NCBI RefSeq assembly: GCF_014650995.1
Contig: NZ_BMWA01000023.1
Span: 84,423 to 148,422, forward strand
Direction of reading: 5' to 3'
Length of the DNA: 64,000 nt
Source of the DNA: Streptomyces viridiviolaceus
GTDB lineage: Bacteria; Actinomycetota; Actinomycetes; Streptomycetales; Streptomycetaceae
Part shown: one piece after another, positions 41,160 through 50,629 of the stretch
How positions within the stretch are numbered: position 1 is the stretch's first letter
Layout of the letters: every line of letters begins with the position of its first letter
Program-made: the position numbers and the translations under genes
The notes under the pieces: model-generated
Seen by the model: only the letters and a program-made list of their open reading frames with translations
Database searches by the model: none
What the model was told of the DNA's origin: nothing

Positions 41160-42470
41160 TCACCGCACCTCGATGAAGACCTCCGCGTCCCGCTCCGGAC
41201 GGGGGCGCGGTTCCTCGGCGGGATGGCCGACCGCGACGGCACCCATCGGGTCCCACTCCGCGGGCAGCGCCAGCACCTCCCGGACGACGTCCCGGCAGAA
41301 CATCGTCGAGGACACCCACGCCGAGCCGAGCCGCTCCCCGGCGAGCGCGACGAGCAGGTTCTGCACGCCGGCGCCGGCCGCGACCACGAACATCTCCCGC
41401 TCGGCCCCGTCGCGCCGCGCGTCCCCGTAGGTGTGCGAACCGTCCATGACCAGGCAGGGGACGATCAGGTACGGCGCGTTGCGCAGGACGTCGCCGCGGC
41501 GGATCCGTTTGGCGATCGACTCCTCGCTCTTGCCGTCCCGTCTCAGGTCCTCGACCCAGGCGTCCCGCATCGCGTCCAGCAGTCGCGTCCGCGACTCCCG
41601 CGACTCCAGCAGCACGAACCGCCACGGCGTCGTGTGGTGCGGTGCCGGTGCCGTGACCGCCGCGGCCACCGCACGGCGCACGGCGCCCGGGTCCACGGGC
41701 TCGTCGGTGAACGCCCGTACCGTACGGCGCTGGGTCACCGCCTGGCGCACGGCCTCCGAGGTGCCCAGCCGGAACATGTCGTCGCGCGCGCCGCGCACCA
41801 TGACCCGTGCCCCCTCGCCGTCGTCCTCGGCCACCACGTGTGGCAGCCCGCGCACGACGGCGACGGGCAGTCCGGCGGCCTTGCCCTTCACCAGGTCGCC
41901 CGCGGCGGCGAGCTCGTCGGCCGTGGCGACCACGGTGGCACTGAGCGGATTGCCGTACGCGTCCGTGCCCCCGCGCAGATCGTCCAGCACCCGCACGCCG
42001 GCGGCGCCGATCGCGACGTCCGTGAGGCCGGAGCGCCAGGGCCGTCCGAACGTGTCGGTGACGATCACGCCGACCTCGACACCCAGCGCGTCCCGCAGGC
42101 CGGCGCGGATGGCCCGCGCGGAGGCGTCCGGGTCCTCGGGGAGCAGCAGCACTGTGCCGGACGGCGTGTTGGAGGCGTCGACCCCGGCCGCCGCCATGAC
42201 CAGGCCCTGCCGGTTCTCGACGATCCGCAGAGGACCGCGCCGGGCCACCACCCGTACCGTCTCGGCGTCGATCGCGGCCTCCCGGTCGCTCGCCCGGACG
42301 ACGCGGCCCTCCGCCTTGGACACGATCTTGGAGGTGACGAGCAGCACGTCCCCGTCGGCCAGCCCGGGCTCGGCCGCGGCGATCAGCTTGGCCAGGTCGT
42401 CGCCCCGCTGCACCTCCGGAAGGCCGGGGACGGCCCACACCCGGCAGCCGTCGGCGGATGCGCCGCTCAT
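41160..42470 (-). CDS. fbiB: Coenzyme F420:L-glutamate ligase FbiB (bifunctional)
   Basis: 436 residues. Residues 1-245 are the F420-0:gamma-glutamyl ligase domain (VLLVTSKIVSKAEGR, VIVTDTFGRPWRSGLTDVAIG). Residues about 250-436 are an FMN-binding nitroreductase-like domain (TVRAFTDEPVDPGAVRRAV, VASSTMF-like and AVAVGHPAEEP), which in actinobacteria also acts in F420 maturation. The ATG overlaps the fbiA stop (ATGA), so the two are coupled. F420 serves redox enzymes in antibiotic and lipid metabolism; fbiC and cofC are not in this window. Confidence 0.95.
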   Translation of the reverse strand: MSGASADGCRVWAVPGLPEVQRGDDLAKLIAAAEPGLADGDVLLVTSKIVSKAEGRVVRASDREAAIDAETVRVVARRGPLRIVENRQGLVMAAAGVDASNTPSGTVLLLPEDPDASARAIRAGLRDALGVEVGVIVTDTFGRPWRSGLTDVAIGAAGVRVLDDLRGGTDAYGNPLSATVVATADELAAAGDLVKGKAAGLPVAVVRGLPHVVAEDDGEGARVMVRGARDDMFRLGTSEAVRQAVTQRRTVRAFTDEPVDPGAVRRAVAAAVTAPAPHHTTPWRFVLLESRESRTRLLDAMRDAWVEDLRRDGKSEESIAKRIRRGDVLRNAPYLIVPCLVMDGSHTYGDARRDGAEREMFVVAAGAGVQNLLVALAGERLGSAWVSSTMFCRDVVREVLALPAEWDPMGAVAVGHPAEEPRPRPERDAEVFIEVR

Positions 42471-43426
42471 GAGGTCCGCACCTCGTCGGCCAGTGCCAGC
42501 GCCTCCCGGGCCATCTGCGCGGCCGCCTCGACGTCGGTCATCATCAGCGGCACGGCGCGGCAGAGGATGCCGGCCGCCTTCACGCGCGTCACGGAGTCCG
42601 CGTCGACCGTGTCGACCAGCCAGCCGTCGAGCAGCCCCGAGCCGTAGTGCTCGGCGACCGCCGCCGCGGTGGCCTCCACGCCGACCGCCGCGAGCACCTT
42701 GTCGGCCATCCCGCGCACGGGTGCGTCCCCGACGATCGGGGAGAGCCCCACCACCGGCACCCCGGCGTCCGCGATCGCCTCCCGGATGCCGGGCACCGCG
42801 AGGATCGTGCCGACCGAGACGACCGGGTTGGAGGGCGGGAAGAGGATGACGTCCGCCTCCGCGATCGCCTCCAGGACGCCGGGCGCCGGCTTCGCCTGCT
42901 CGGCGCCGACCGGTACGACCGCCTCGGCGGGGACCGAGGCGCGCAGCTTCACCCAGTACTCCTGGAAGTGGACCGCCTTGCGTTCGCCGTCGATCTCGAC
43001 GGCGACGTGCGTCTCGACCCGGTCGTCGGTCATCGGGACGAGGCGCACGCCGGGCTTCCAGCGGTCGCACAGCGCCTGCGTGACCGCGCTGAGCGGATAC
43101 CCGGCACTGATCATCTGCGTCCGCACGATGTGCGTGGCGAAGTCCCGGTCGCCGAGTCCGAACCATTCCGGCCCGACGCCGTACGCGGCGAGTTCCTCCT
43201 TGAGGTGGAAGGTCTCGTCTGCCCGCCCCCAGCCCTGCTCCTCGTCGATGCCGCCGCCGAGCGTGTACATCACCGTGTCGAGGTCCGGGCAGACCTTCAG
43301 CCCGAAGAGGTGGATGTCGTCCCCGGTGTTGCCGATGACCGTGATGTCCGCGTCCGGCGCGGCCCGCTTCAGACCACGCAGGAACCGGGCACCGCCGATG
43401 CCGCCTGCCAGAACCACAATGCGCAT
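42467..43426 (-). CDS. fbiA: 2-phospho-L-lactate (phosphoenolpyruvyl) transferase FbiA
   Basis: 319 residues, CofD family. It transfers the phospholactyl or phosphoenolpyruvyl group from its GDP/GPP-activated form to the riboflavin-like Fo to give (dehydro-)F420-0. Motifs: MRIVVLAGGIGGARFLRGL, VIGNTGDDIHLFGLKVCPDLDTV, GWGRADETF and LFPPSNPVVSVGTI. It is the first gene of the fbiA-fbiB pair, and the order matches mycobacteria, where the pair also lies beside a whiB gene. The ATG at 43426 is the family start. Confidence 0.95.
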   Translation of the reverse strand: MRIVVLAGGIGGARFLRGLKRAAPDADITVIGNTGDDIHLFGLKVCPDLDTVMYTLGGGIDEEQGWGRADETFHLKEELAAYGVGPEWFGLGDRDFATHIVRTQMISAGYPLSAVTQALCDRWKPGVRLVPMTDDRVETHVAVEIDGERKAVHFQEYWVKLRASVPAEAVVPVGAEQAKPAPGVLEAIAEADVILFPPSNPVVSVGTILAVPGIREAIADAGVPVVGLSPIVGDAPVRGMADKVLAAVGVEATAAAVAEHYGSGLLDGWLVDTVDADSVTRVKAAGILCRAVPLMMTDVEAAAQMAREALALADEVRTS

Positions 43427-43516
43427 GGAAACAGTGTGTCAGCCGCCGGGCCGACTCGTTGAGGGGTGGCGGCCGGGTGACGTGTGGGCCGGTCTTGCAT
43501 GCGGTACGACAGTGCG

Positions 43517-44035
43517 TCAGGCAGTCGGCACGGCCGCGGCGTCCGCGCCGCGCGCCACGGCGGCCGAGCACTGCGGTGAGTGCATCGGCATCTCCGTCAG
43601 GCCCGGGTAGTAGATGTGCAGGCTGACCGCCGGCTCCAGCGCGTCGTTGACCACGTCGTGCACGTACCCCGGCGCGAACACCCGCTGCGCTCCCGCCCCG
43701 AGGGTGCGCGTGCCCCGCTCCGTGCGCTCGGTCAGGGCGCCGTCCAGCACGGTCAGCACGCCGGACGAGGGCCCGTGGTCGTGCGGTCCGCTGCCCTGGC
43801 CGGGCACCCACGACAGCAGCCACACCTCGTAGCCGGGGCCGGTGCGCACCCGGTGGTACCAGCGCGTCGTCGCGTCGTACCGGACGAGGTGCTCCCACTG
43901 GGAGCGGTCGGCGGCGATCTCACGGGCCAGGCCGGCGAACTCGGCGACGGTGGCCGGGTGCTCGCGCGGTGCCTGCAGGAGGTGGGGAACTTCGAGGATG
44001 TCGCCGGCGATCTGGAGGTCGCTGTCGCTGTTCAT
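43517..44035 (-). CDS. Cysteine dioxygenase (type I, cupin)
   Basis: 172 residues, a non-haem iron cupin that oxidises cysteine to cysteine sulfinate. The metal triad is H85 and H87 (GPHDHGPSSG) with H126 (YVHDVVN); the Cys that forms the thioether in mammals is not needed in bacterial forms. Sequence ends in an Ala/Val-rich tail. GAGGAACC lies upstream of the ATG at 44035. It is separated by 688 bp from the divergent whiB gene. It could limit cysteine or feed taurine synthesis; context gives no choice. Confidence 0.87.
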   Translation of the reverse strand: MNSDSDLQIAGDILEVPHLLQAPREHPATVAEFAGLAREIAADRSQWEHLVRYDATTRWYHRVRTGPGYEVWLLSWVPGQGSGPHDHGPSSGVLTVLDGALTERTERGTRTLGAGAQRVFAPGYVHDVVNDALEPAVSLHIYYPGLTEMPMHSPQCSAAVARGADAAAVPTA

Positions 44036-44723
44036 GGATGCGGTGGTTCCTCGGCGGAAGAGTGTGGGGGAGGAGCGAAGAGCGGAGCTGCGCCCTGGTC
44101 GGGCGAGACAGACGAACGGCCGGGTCGCGTGAACCCGAGGACAGCCGGAGCGCGGTCGGCTCAACAGCTGGAACAGCAACAACAGCTACAGCGAGCGCGG
44201 GCAGCACCGTGGGACCCGGCGGTGCGGGTCGAGGTGAGTGCCGAGTTCGCGAGCATGCCCACAAGGACACCGGGTCACACCTTCACTGTCAACTCGGTGC
44301 CCGTTATGTGGGACATGTTTCACCTCATCCGGTTCATCTCACAGGTGAAAGGTTTGCTCAGACGACTTCCGGGACACATGGCGCACAAGCCGGGCGCGCA
44401 AGCCTCGTTGCGATCCCGTGATCCGAATGTGATCCGGTTCGCTTCGGCGTGCCTGTCGGAACGAGATCGAACGCGAGGGCGTCCTTCCCCGTGCAGGCGC
44501 TGTACGGGGCCGGGGCTCTCGGGGGCCCGGTCGGTGTGTCAAGGTTTAAGTCGATTTGAACACTTTCCGCAGGGCCTTGGTTCCGCAGAGTGAATAAGGG
44601 GCCCAATAGCAGATCTCGGCTTGACTCGCCCGGAGCAGCACACTTGTAATTTCACTCGTGTCGTTCAGCCGGAATCGGTAACGACCGCATCACGGGGACG
44701 CGAAAGACAGACGAGGGGCGCAC
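44036..44723. other. 688-bp divergent region between cysteine dioxygenase and whiB
   Basis: Large for this gene-dense window and less GC-rich towards whiB. It contains the inverted repeat TTTCACCT...AGGTGAAA (44318-44325 with 44343-44350), a whiB promoter at 44621-44650 and an AT-rich tract around 44537-44570 that may hold further promoter or regulator sites. No gene is supported. Confidence 0.7.
44621..44650 (+). promoter_or_regulatory. whiB promoter
   Basis: -35 TTGACT (44621-44626), an 18-bp spacer and -10 TGTAAT (44645-44650), close to the vegetative sigma consensus. The predicted start is near 44657, leaving a leader of about 67 nt. whiB in S. coelicolor is reported to have two promoters; I can place only this one with confidence. 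Confidence 0.68.
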
Positions 44724-44987
44724 ATGACCGAGCTGGTGCAGCAACTGCTGGTCGACGACGCGGACGAGGAACTCGGCTGGCAGGAGCGCGCACTGTGCGC
44801 CCAGACCGACCCCGAGTCCTTCTTCCCCGAGAAGGGCGGCTCCACCCGGGAGGCCAAGAAGGTCTGCCTCGCCTGTGAGGTCCGCTCCGAGTGCCTCGAA
44901 TACGCCCTCGCGAACGACGAACGCTTCGGTATCTGGGGCGGCCTGTCCGAGCGCGAACGCCGCCGGCTGAAGAAGGCCGCCGTCTGA
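44724..44987 (+). CDS. whiB: WhiB sporulation regulator ([4Fe-4S] Wbl protein)
   Basis: 87 residues, the founding Wbl protein. Four cysteines C25, C48, C51 and C57 bind a [4Fe-4S] cluster, followed by GIWGG (69-73) and a basic C-terminal tail (RERRRLKKAAV). With WhiA it directs the switch from aerial growth to sporulation septation; it binds region 4 of the principal sigma factor. Sequence and length match S. coelicolor WhiB as I recall it. GAGGGG precedes the ATG. The long upstream region fits heavy developmental control, reportedly including BldD. Confidence 0.97.
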   Translation: MTELVQQLLVDDADEELGWQERALCAQTDPESFFPEKGGSTREAKKVCLACEVRSECLEYALANDERFGIWGGLSERERRRLKKAAV

Positions 44988-45175
44988 CCTCGGTACGAAG
45001 CAGTACGGACACTTCCCTGCATACGCCGCGAACGGCCCGTCGCCGGTGGGTTGTCCACAGGCGGCGGGCCGCTGTGCGGGCCAGCCGATAGTGTGGTCGC
45101 TCGTCCGAGACGCCCCGCCACCCCCAACAGGCACGGGTGTCCACCGCAGTCCACCGAACCGGGGCCCGTACCTCG

Positions 45176-48100
45176 ATGTCCGTGCACAGCCACACGGCAG
45201 CCCATCAAGACCTCGCTGCCACACCTGAGTTCCCGCGTCACGTGGTGACCGCGGTCCTCGTCTCCCACGACGGAGCCCGCTGGCTGCCCGACGCGCTCGC
45301 CGGGCTGCTCGGCCAGGAGCGCCCCGTCCAGTACGCCGTGGCCGCCGACACCGGCAGCGCCGACGACTCCGCCCGCCTGGTCACCGAAGCCCTCGGCGAC
45401 GACCGCGTGCTGCACCTCGCCCGGCGCACCGGCTTCGGCCAGGCCGTCGAGGAGGCCACCCGCACCGCCCCCGTCCTCACCCCCGAGGACCTGCCGTACC
45501 TGAAGCGGCCCAGCGGCTGGGACCCCGTCACGCGCACGTGGCGCGACGACGCCTACGACCTGCCGGAGCTTCCGCACGGGGAGCCGGTGCAGTGGCTCTG
45601 GCTGCTGCACGACGACTGCGCCCCCGAACCCGACGCCCTGGCCCAGCTGCTGCGCGTCGCGGACAACGAGTACGAACTCGGCCGCGACGACGTCGCCGTC
45701 GTCGGCCCCAAGCTCCGCGGCTGGTACGACCGTCGGCAGCTGCTGGAGGTCGGCGTCTCCATCGCCAACTCCGGTCGCCGCTGGACCGGCCTGGACCGCC
45801 GCGAACAGGACCAGGGCCAGCACGACCACGTACGGTCCGTGCTGTCGGTGTCCACCGCGGGCATGCTGATCCGGCGTGACGTCTTCGAGCGGCTCGGCGG
45901 GTTCGACCGCCGACTGCCCCTGATGCGCGACGACGTCGACCTGTGCTGGCGCGCGCACGCCGCCGGTCTCCGCGTCCTCGTCGCCCCCGACGCGGTCGTA
46001 CGACACGCCGAGGCGGCCTCGCGTGAACGACGCACCGTCGACTGCGCGGGCCGCACCGCCGCATCCCCGCACAAGGTGGACAAGGCCGGCGCCGTCCACA
46101 CCCTGCTCGTCAACACCCGGGCGGCCGCCCTGCCCTGGGTACTGCTCCGCCTCGTCCTCGGCACCCTGCTGCGGACCCTCGCCTACCTCGTCGGCAAGGT
46201 CCCCGGACAGGCCCTCGACGAGATCCGCGGTCTGCTGAGCGTCCTGCTGCGGCCCGAACGCATCATCGCCGGGCGGCGGGAGCGGGGCCGGCCGCAGATC
46301 GACAAGGACGAGCTGCGAGCGCTGTTCCCGCCGCCCGGCGCGACCATCCGCGTCACCGTCGAGCAGGTCGCGGGCAACCTCGTCGGCCGCTCGGACCCCG
46401 AGGCCGCCTCGGGCGCCGGACGCCACGGCGGAGCCATCGAGTCCGGACCCGGCGGCGACGACGCCGACTTCCTGCAGGTCGAGCAGTTCGCCCGCCTCAA
46501 GCGCATCGCCCGCAGACCCGGCCCGGTGCTCTTCCTCGTCCTGCTGCTCGTCTCCCTCGCCGCCTGCCGCGAACTCCTCGGCGGCGGCGCCCTGGCGGGC
46601 GGTGCCCTGCTGCCCGCCCCGGCCGGCGCCGGCGACCTGTGGTCGCGGTACGTGGACGCCTGGCACACGGTGGGCGCCGGCGGCACCGCCTCCGCGCCGC
46701 CGTACCTCGCGATCGTCGCCGTACTGGCCTCCGTACTGCTCGGCTCCACCGGACTCGCCGTCACCGTGCTGCTGGTCTGCTCGGTGCCGCTGGCCTGCCT
46801 CACCGCGTACTTCGCCTCCCGGCCGCTCGTCCCCTCCCGGCTGCTGCGCGCCTGGGCGGCCGTCGCCTACGCCTTCCTGCCCGCCGCCACCGGCGCACTC
46901 GCCGGCGGACGCATCGGCACGGCCGTCCTCGCCGTGCTGCTCCCGCTCCTGGCACGCGCGGGCATCGCCGCCGCCGGCCTGACGAACGCCCCCGGTGTCC
47001 GCGGCAGTTGGCGGGCCACCTGGGCCTTCGCGCTGCTGCTGACTGTCGCCACGGCCTTCACACCCGTCGTGTGGCCCATCGCGCTGGTCCTGGGCGCCGC
47101 GCTGCTGGTCCTGCGCAGGGCCGACATCACGGCGTACGGGCTGCGGTTCCTCGCCCAACTCGGCACGCCGCTGCTGATCCTCGCGCCCTGGTCGCTGTCG
47201 CTGCTCCCGTTCGGGTTCTTCGAGGAGGCCGGCCTGGACCACGGCGCCTCGGCCGCCTCCGCCCTCGACCTGCTCGGCATGAGCCCCGGCGGGCCCGGCA
47301 CGGTCGGCGGGCTGCTGCTCATCGGCATCGTGCTGGCCGCGCTCGCCGCCCTGCTGCGCTCCGAACGGCAGCTGGGCATCCGGACGGCCTGGGCCGTCGC
47401 CCTGATCGGTCTGGTCTTCGCGGTCCTCTCCAACCGCTCCGCCTGGGCCGGACCCGCGACCCTCGTCTACGGCCTCGCTCTGCTGTCCGCCGCGACCCTC
47501 GGCGCCGACGGAGCACGCGCGCGCGTGGCCGAGCAGAGCTTCGGCTGGCGCCAGCCGGTCGCCGCGCTGATCGCCCTCGCCTCGGCCGTCGGCCCGCTGG
47601 TCGCCGCCGCCGGCTGGATGGTCCGGGGCGCCGACGGGCCGCTGGAGCGGCGCGACCCCGTCCAGGTGCCCGCGTTCGTCGCCGAGGAGAGCCGGACCCG
47701 CGACCAGGCCCGCACCCTGGTCCTCGACAGCGACTCGGCCGCCCACGTGAGCTACATGCTGGTCCGCGGCTCCGGAGCCCGCCTCGGCGACGGCGAACTG
47801 GCCGACTCCGACGGCGGGAACAGCAGGCTCGACAAGGTCGTCGCCAACCTCGTCGCCGGTTCCGGCGCCGACCAGGCCGACCAGCTCGGCGGTTTCGCCG
47901 TGCGCTACGTCCTCGTCCACAAGGGCGCGCCCCGCGAGGTCACCCGCGTCCTGGACGCGACCCCCGGCCTCAGCCGGCTCAGCCAGCAGGACGGCAGCGG
48001 GCTGTGGCGTGTCGACCGGGAGGTCGCCCGCGCGACCATCGTGTCCGGCGACGGCTCCGGTGAGCCCGAGCCCGTCGCGGCCGGACCCGTCGAGATCCAC

Positions 48101-48865
48101 ACCGAGATCCCGTCCGGCGCCGAGGGCCGCGTGCTGCGCCTCGCCGACTCCGCCGCCGAGGGCTGGACCGCCACCCTGGACGGCAAGCCGCTCGGCCGCA
48201 CCACGGTCGACGGCTGGGCGCAGGGCTTCGAACTCCCGGCCTCCGGCGGGAAGCTGGACATCACCTACGACGACCCGTTCGCCCACACCGCCTGGTTGTG
48301 GACGCAGGGCCTGCTCGCCGTCGTCCTGGTCGTCCTCGCCCTGCCCGGCCGGCGCCGCGACGTCGACGACGACCTGCCCGAGGAGCCGTTCGTCCCGGCG
48401 CAGGCCGCGACCGGCGAGGGGCGCCGGGCGCGACGCCTGCGGGCGCAGGCCGAGGCGGAGGCGGAGGCCGAGGCGCCGAACGCAGCCGACGGCACGGCCG
48501 ACGCCGTGGAGCCGCCGTCCCCTCCGCAGGAGGACATCCCGGTCACGGTTCCCCAGCAGCAGACCTACGGCGAGTGGAACGCGGCGGGGCACGCGGGCAC
48601 CGAGTACGGCTCGTACGGCACCTACGGCGGCGAGCAGTACCAGGACGCCCAGCAGTACGAGGCGGGCGCGTACGGACAACAGACGTACCAGGCGGACCCG
48701 TACCAGGGCGGCCAGTACGACCCGTACGCCTACGGCGACCCGTCCCAGGCCGGGACGTACGACCAGACGTACGGCCAGGGCGGTTACGACACGCCGTACG
48801 ACCCGGCACCACCCCACCACCCCCACGGCACGGGCAGTGAGCGTCCCGACGGGAGCCAGCAGTGA
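45176..48865 (+). CDS. Very large membrane protein with N-terminal GT2 glycosyltransferase domain
   Basis: 1229 residues. GT2 domain about 20-270: VTAVLVSHDGARWLPDAL, WLLHDDCAPEPDAL and the acceptor motif LMRDDVDLCWRAHAAG. From about 300 to 850 come 11 or more membrane segments (for example VLFLVLLLVSLAACREL), then an external beta-rich part, a last membrane segment near 1050 and a low-complexity tail (about 1120-1229) of Tyr/Gln/Gly repeats. It may add a sugar to a lipid-linked glycan and move or extend it. ATG 45176 is favoured over GTG 45137 by similarity. It overlaps the DUF5719 gene by GTGA, so the two are coupled. Confidence 0.87.
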   Translation: MSVHSHTAAHQDLAATPEFPRHVVTAVLVSHDGARWLPDALAGLLGQERPVQYAVAADTGSADDSARLVTEALGDDRVLHLARRTGFGQAVEEATRTAPVLTPEDLPYLKRPSGWDPVTRTWRDDAYDLPELPHGEPVQWLWLLHDDCAPEPDALAQLLRVADNEYELGRDDVAVVGPKLRGWYDRRQLLEVGVSIANSGRRWTGLDRREQDQGQHDHVRSVLSVSTAGMLIRRDVFERLGGFDRRLPLMRDDVDLCWRAHAAGLRVLVAPDAVVRHAEAASRERRTVDCAGRTAASPHKVDKAGAVHTLLVNTRAAALPWVLLRLVLGTLLRTLAYLVGKVPGQALDEIRGLLSVLLRPERIIAGRRERGRPQIDKDELRALFPPPGATIRVTVEQVAGNLVGRSDPEAASGAGRHGGAIESGPGGDDADFLQVEQFARLKRIARRPGPVLFLVLLLVSLAACRELLGGGALAGGALLPAPAGAGDLWSRYVDAWHTVGAGGTASAPPYLAIVAVLASVLLGSTGLAVTVLLVCSVPLACLTAYFASRPLVPSRLLRAWAAVAYAFLPAATGALAGGRIGTAVLAVLLPLLARAGIAAAGLTNAPGVRGSWRATWAFALLLTVATAFTPVVWPIALVLGAALLVLRRADITAYGLRFLAQLGTPLLILAPWSLSLLPFGFFEEAGLDHGASAASALDLLGMSPGGPGTVGGLLLIGIVLAALAALLRSERQLGIRTAWAVALIGLVFAVLSNRSAWAGPATLVYGLALLSAATLGADGARARVAEQSFGWRQPVAALIALASAVGPLVAAAGWMVRGADGPLERRDPVQVPAFVAEESRTRDQARTLVLDSDSAAHVSYMLVRGSGARLGDGELADSDGGNSRLDKVVANLVAGSGADQADQLGGFAVRYVLVHKGAPREVTRVLDATPGLSRLSQQDGSGLWRVDREVARATIVSGDGSGEPEPVAAGPVEIHTEIPSGAEGRVLRLADSAAEGWTATLDGKPLGRTTVDGWAQGFELPASGGKLDITYDDPFAHTAWLWTQGLLAVVLVVLALPGRRRDVDDDLPEEPFVPAQAATGEGRRARRLRAQAEAEAEAEAPNAADGTADAVEPPSPPQEDIPVTVPQQQTYGEWNAAGHAGTEYGSYGTYGGEQYQDAQQYEAGAYGQQTYQADPYQGGQYDPYAYGDPSQAGTYDQTYGQGGYDTPYDPAPPHHPHGTGSERPDGSQQ

Positions 48866-50361
48866 ACCGCACCACCCTGTCCCTGATCGCCGCCACGACC
48901 GCGCTCGCCGCCGTCACCGGATTCGCGGCGCTGGCCACGCCGGACGCCTCCGGCGCGGACACCGCCGGGGCAGCCGCCCGGCTGCCCGTGGAGCGCACGA
49001 GCCTGACCTGCCCCGCGCCCAGCGCCTCGGACCTCGCCGAGACCTCGTACACCTCGTTCACGCCCGTCACCAAGGGCACCGACGACAAGGGCGAGGCCGA
49101 ACTGCTGGCCGCGAAGGCCGAGTCGGCCGCCGGGGACGGCGACAAGGCCGGCAAGCAGGACGAGAAGCCCGTCGTCCAGCCCAAGACGCCCGGTACGCCG
49201 GCCACCGGGGACACCTCCGGTGCCGACGCGCCGGCGCTCGTCGGCACCGCCGAGGGGAGGTTCGCGCCCGGCTGGACCGTGCAGCAGACCACGGAGGTCG
49301 CCGCGGGCACCGGCCGGGGACTGCTGGGCGTCAACTGCGCCGCCCCGGACACGGAGTTCTGGTTCCCGGGCGCCAGCACGTCGGCCGACCGCACGGACTA
49401 CGTGCACCTGACGAACCCCGACGACTCGGCGGCCGTCGTCGACATCGAGCTGTACGGCAAGGACGGCGCCCTGGAGTCGACGGTGGGCGAGGGCATCACG
49501 GTCCAGCCGCACGCCAGTGAGCCCATCCTGCTGTCCACGCTCACCGAGGTGCAGCAGACCGACCTCACCGTGCACGTCAGCGTGCGCAGCGGGCGGGTGG
49601 GCGCCGCGGTGCAGGCCCTGGACGACAAGATCGGCGGCGACTGGCTGGCTCCGGCCACGGACCCGGCGGGCAACCTGGTGCTGCCGGGCATCCCCAAGGA
49701 CGCCACGATCGTGCGCCTGGTGCTGTTCGCGCCCGGTGACACGGACGCCGACCTGAAGGTGCGGCTCGCCTCGCCGTCCGGGTCGATCACTCCCGCCGGG
49801 CACGAGACGGTGCACGTGAAGGCGGGCATGACGACCGGCGTCGACCTCGGTGACGTCACGCGCGGCGAGGCCGGATCACTGGTGCTGACGCCGACGGGCC
49901 GGTCCGTGCCGGTGGTGGCCGCGGTCCGGGTGGTGCGGGGCAAGGGCACCGAGCAGGAGACCGCGTTCATCCCGGCCACGGGCCCGGTCGGCGCGCGTGC
50001 GACGGCGGCGGACAACCGGGCCAAGGGCACGACCCTGTCCCTGGCCGCGCCCGGGCAGACCGCGAAGGTGAAGGTCACGGCGTCCGCGGGCAGCGAGGGC
50101 GGTACGGCGGTGGCGAAGACGTACACGATCAAGGGCGGCACGACCCAGAACGTCGAGGTGCCGGTCCCCGGCGGCCTCGAGGGCACCTACGCGCTGACGG
50201 TCGAGCCCGTGTCGGGCGGCCCGCTCTACGCGGCCCGCACCCTGACACTGACGGAGGACGACGACGTGTCGGCCTTCACCGTCCAGACCCTCCCGGACGA
50301 CCGTGGAACGGTGTCGGTGCCGAAGGCGGAGGAGGACCTGTCGGTCCTGCAGCCCCAGTAG
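48862..50361 (+). CDS. DUF5719 secreted protein
   Basis: 499 residues. A signal peptide (about 1-32, TTLSLIAATTALAAVTGFAALA) leads an external protein with a Lys/Asp/Pro-rich spacer (about 75-120) and repeated beta-rich segments (TDYVHLTNPDDSAAVVDIELYGKDG, NLVLPGIPKDATIVRL). Two Cys residues, in LTCPAP and VNCAAP, may pair. The family is restricted to actinobacteria and is encoded after the large GT2 gene; the start GTG overlaps that gene's stop. An envelope partner of the glycosyltransferase is a reasonable guess; no activity is known to me. Confidence 0.82.
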   Translation: MNRTTLSLIAATTALAAVTGFAALATPDASGADTAGAAARLPVERTSLTCPAPSASDLAETSYTSFTPVTKGTDDKGEAELLAAKAESAAGDGDKAGKQDEKPVVQPKTPGTPATGDTSGADAPALVGTAEGRFAPGWTVQQTTEVAAGTGRGLLGVNCAAPDTEFWFPGASTSADRTDYVHLTNPDDSAAVVDIELYGKDGALESTVGEGITVQPHASEPILLSTLTEVQQTDLTVHVSVRSGRVGAAVQALDDKIGGDWLAPATDPAGNLVLPGIPKDATIVRLVLFAPGDTDADLKVRLASPSGSITPAGHETVHVKAGMTTGVDLGDVTRGEAGSLVLTPTGRSVPVVAAVRVVRGKGTEQETAFIPATGPVGARATAADNRAKGTTLSLAAPGQTAKVKVTASAGSEGGTAVAKTYTIKGGTTQNVEVPVPGGLEGTYALTVEPVSGGPLYAARTLTLTEDDDVSAFTVQTLPDDRGTVSVPKAEEDLSVLQPQ

Positions 50362-50450
50362 GGCGCCCTACCGGCCGCTCCGCGCCCACGAACAGCCGCA
50401 TCACGGTCCCGCCGCGGGCGCCCGCACCGCCGTCCGCCGTCAGTCCGCGG

Positions 50451-50510
50451 GCAGTCGTGCCGCCTGGGGCGGCAGGAGTGGGCGCGGGCGGCACCCCGCC
50501 GACGCCGGGC
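50451..50510. repeat. Dispersed intergenic GC-rich repeat, copy 2
   Basis: Aligns with 39991-40048 over about 58 bp (TGCCGCCTGGGGCGGCA, then GGGCGCGGGCGGCACCCC, GACGCCGGGC). Just after it, similar GCACCCGCC and GCCGAGC blocks recur about 65 bp apart (50500-50595). Confidence 0.5.
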
Positions 50511-50629
50511 TGGGCACCCGCCTCCGGCACCGATGCCGAGCGACGGGGCGAGTGCCGGGCCGCGCACCCGCCCCCCGCACCGACGCCGAGCAGCAAGACA
50601 TCCGCCGACCACGGCTCTCGCCCGTCCCC

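Noticed and set aside
42471..43898. N-terminal extension of fbiB into fbiA
   Set aside because: The frame is open but antisense-free conservation begins at the ATG overlapping the fbiA stop; the extension translates fbiA out of frame.
43920..44270. Small minus-strand frame upstream of cysteine dioxygenase as a cysteine leader peptide
   Set aside because: It has no run of Cys codons, no ribosome site and overlaps the dioxygenase start out of frame.
44690..48826. A 1378-codon open frame on the minus strand opposite the large glycosyltransferase gene
   Set aside because: It is a high-GC shadow: composition is Gly/Arg/Val-rich without motifs, there is no ribosome site, and the plus frame has clear GT2 motifs and normal third-position bias.
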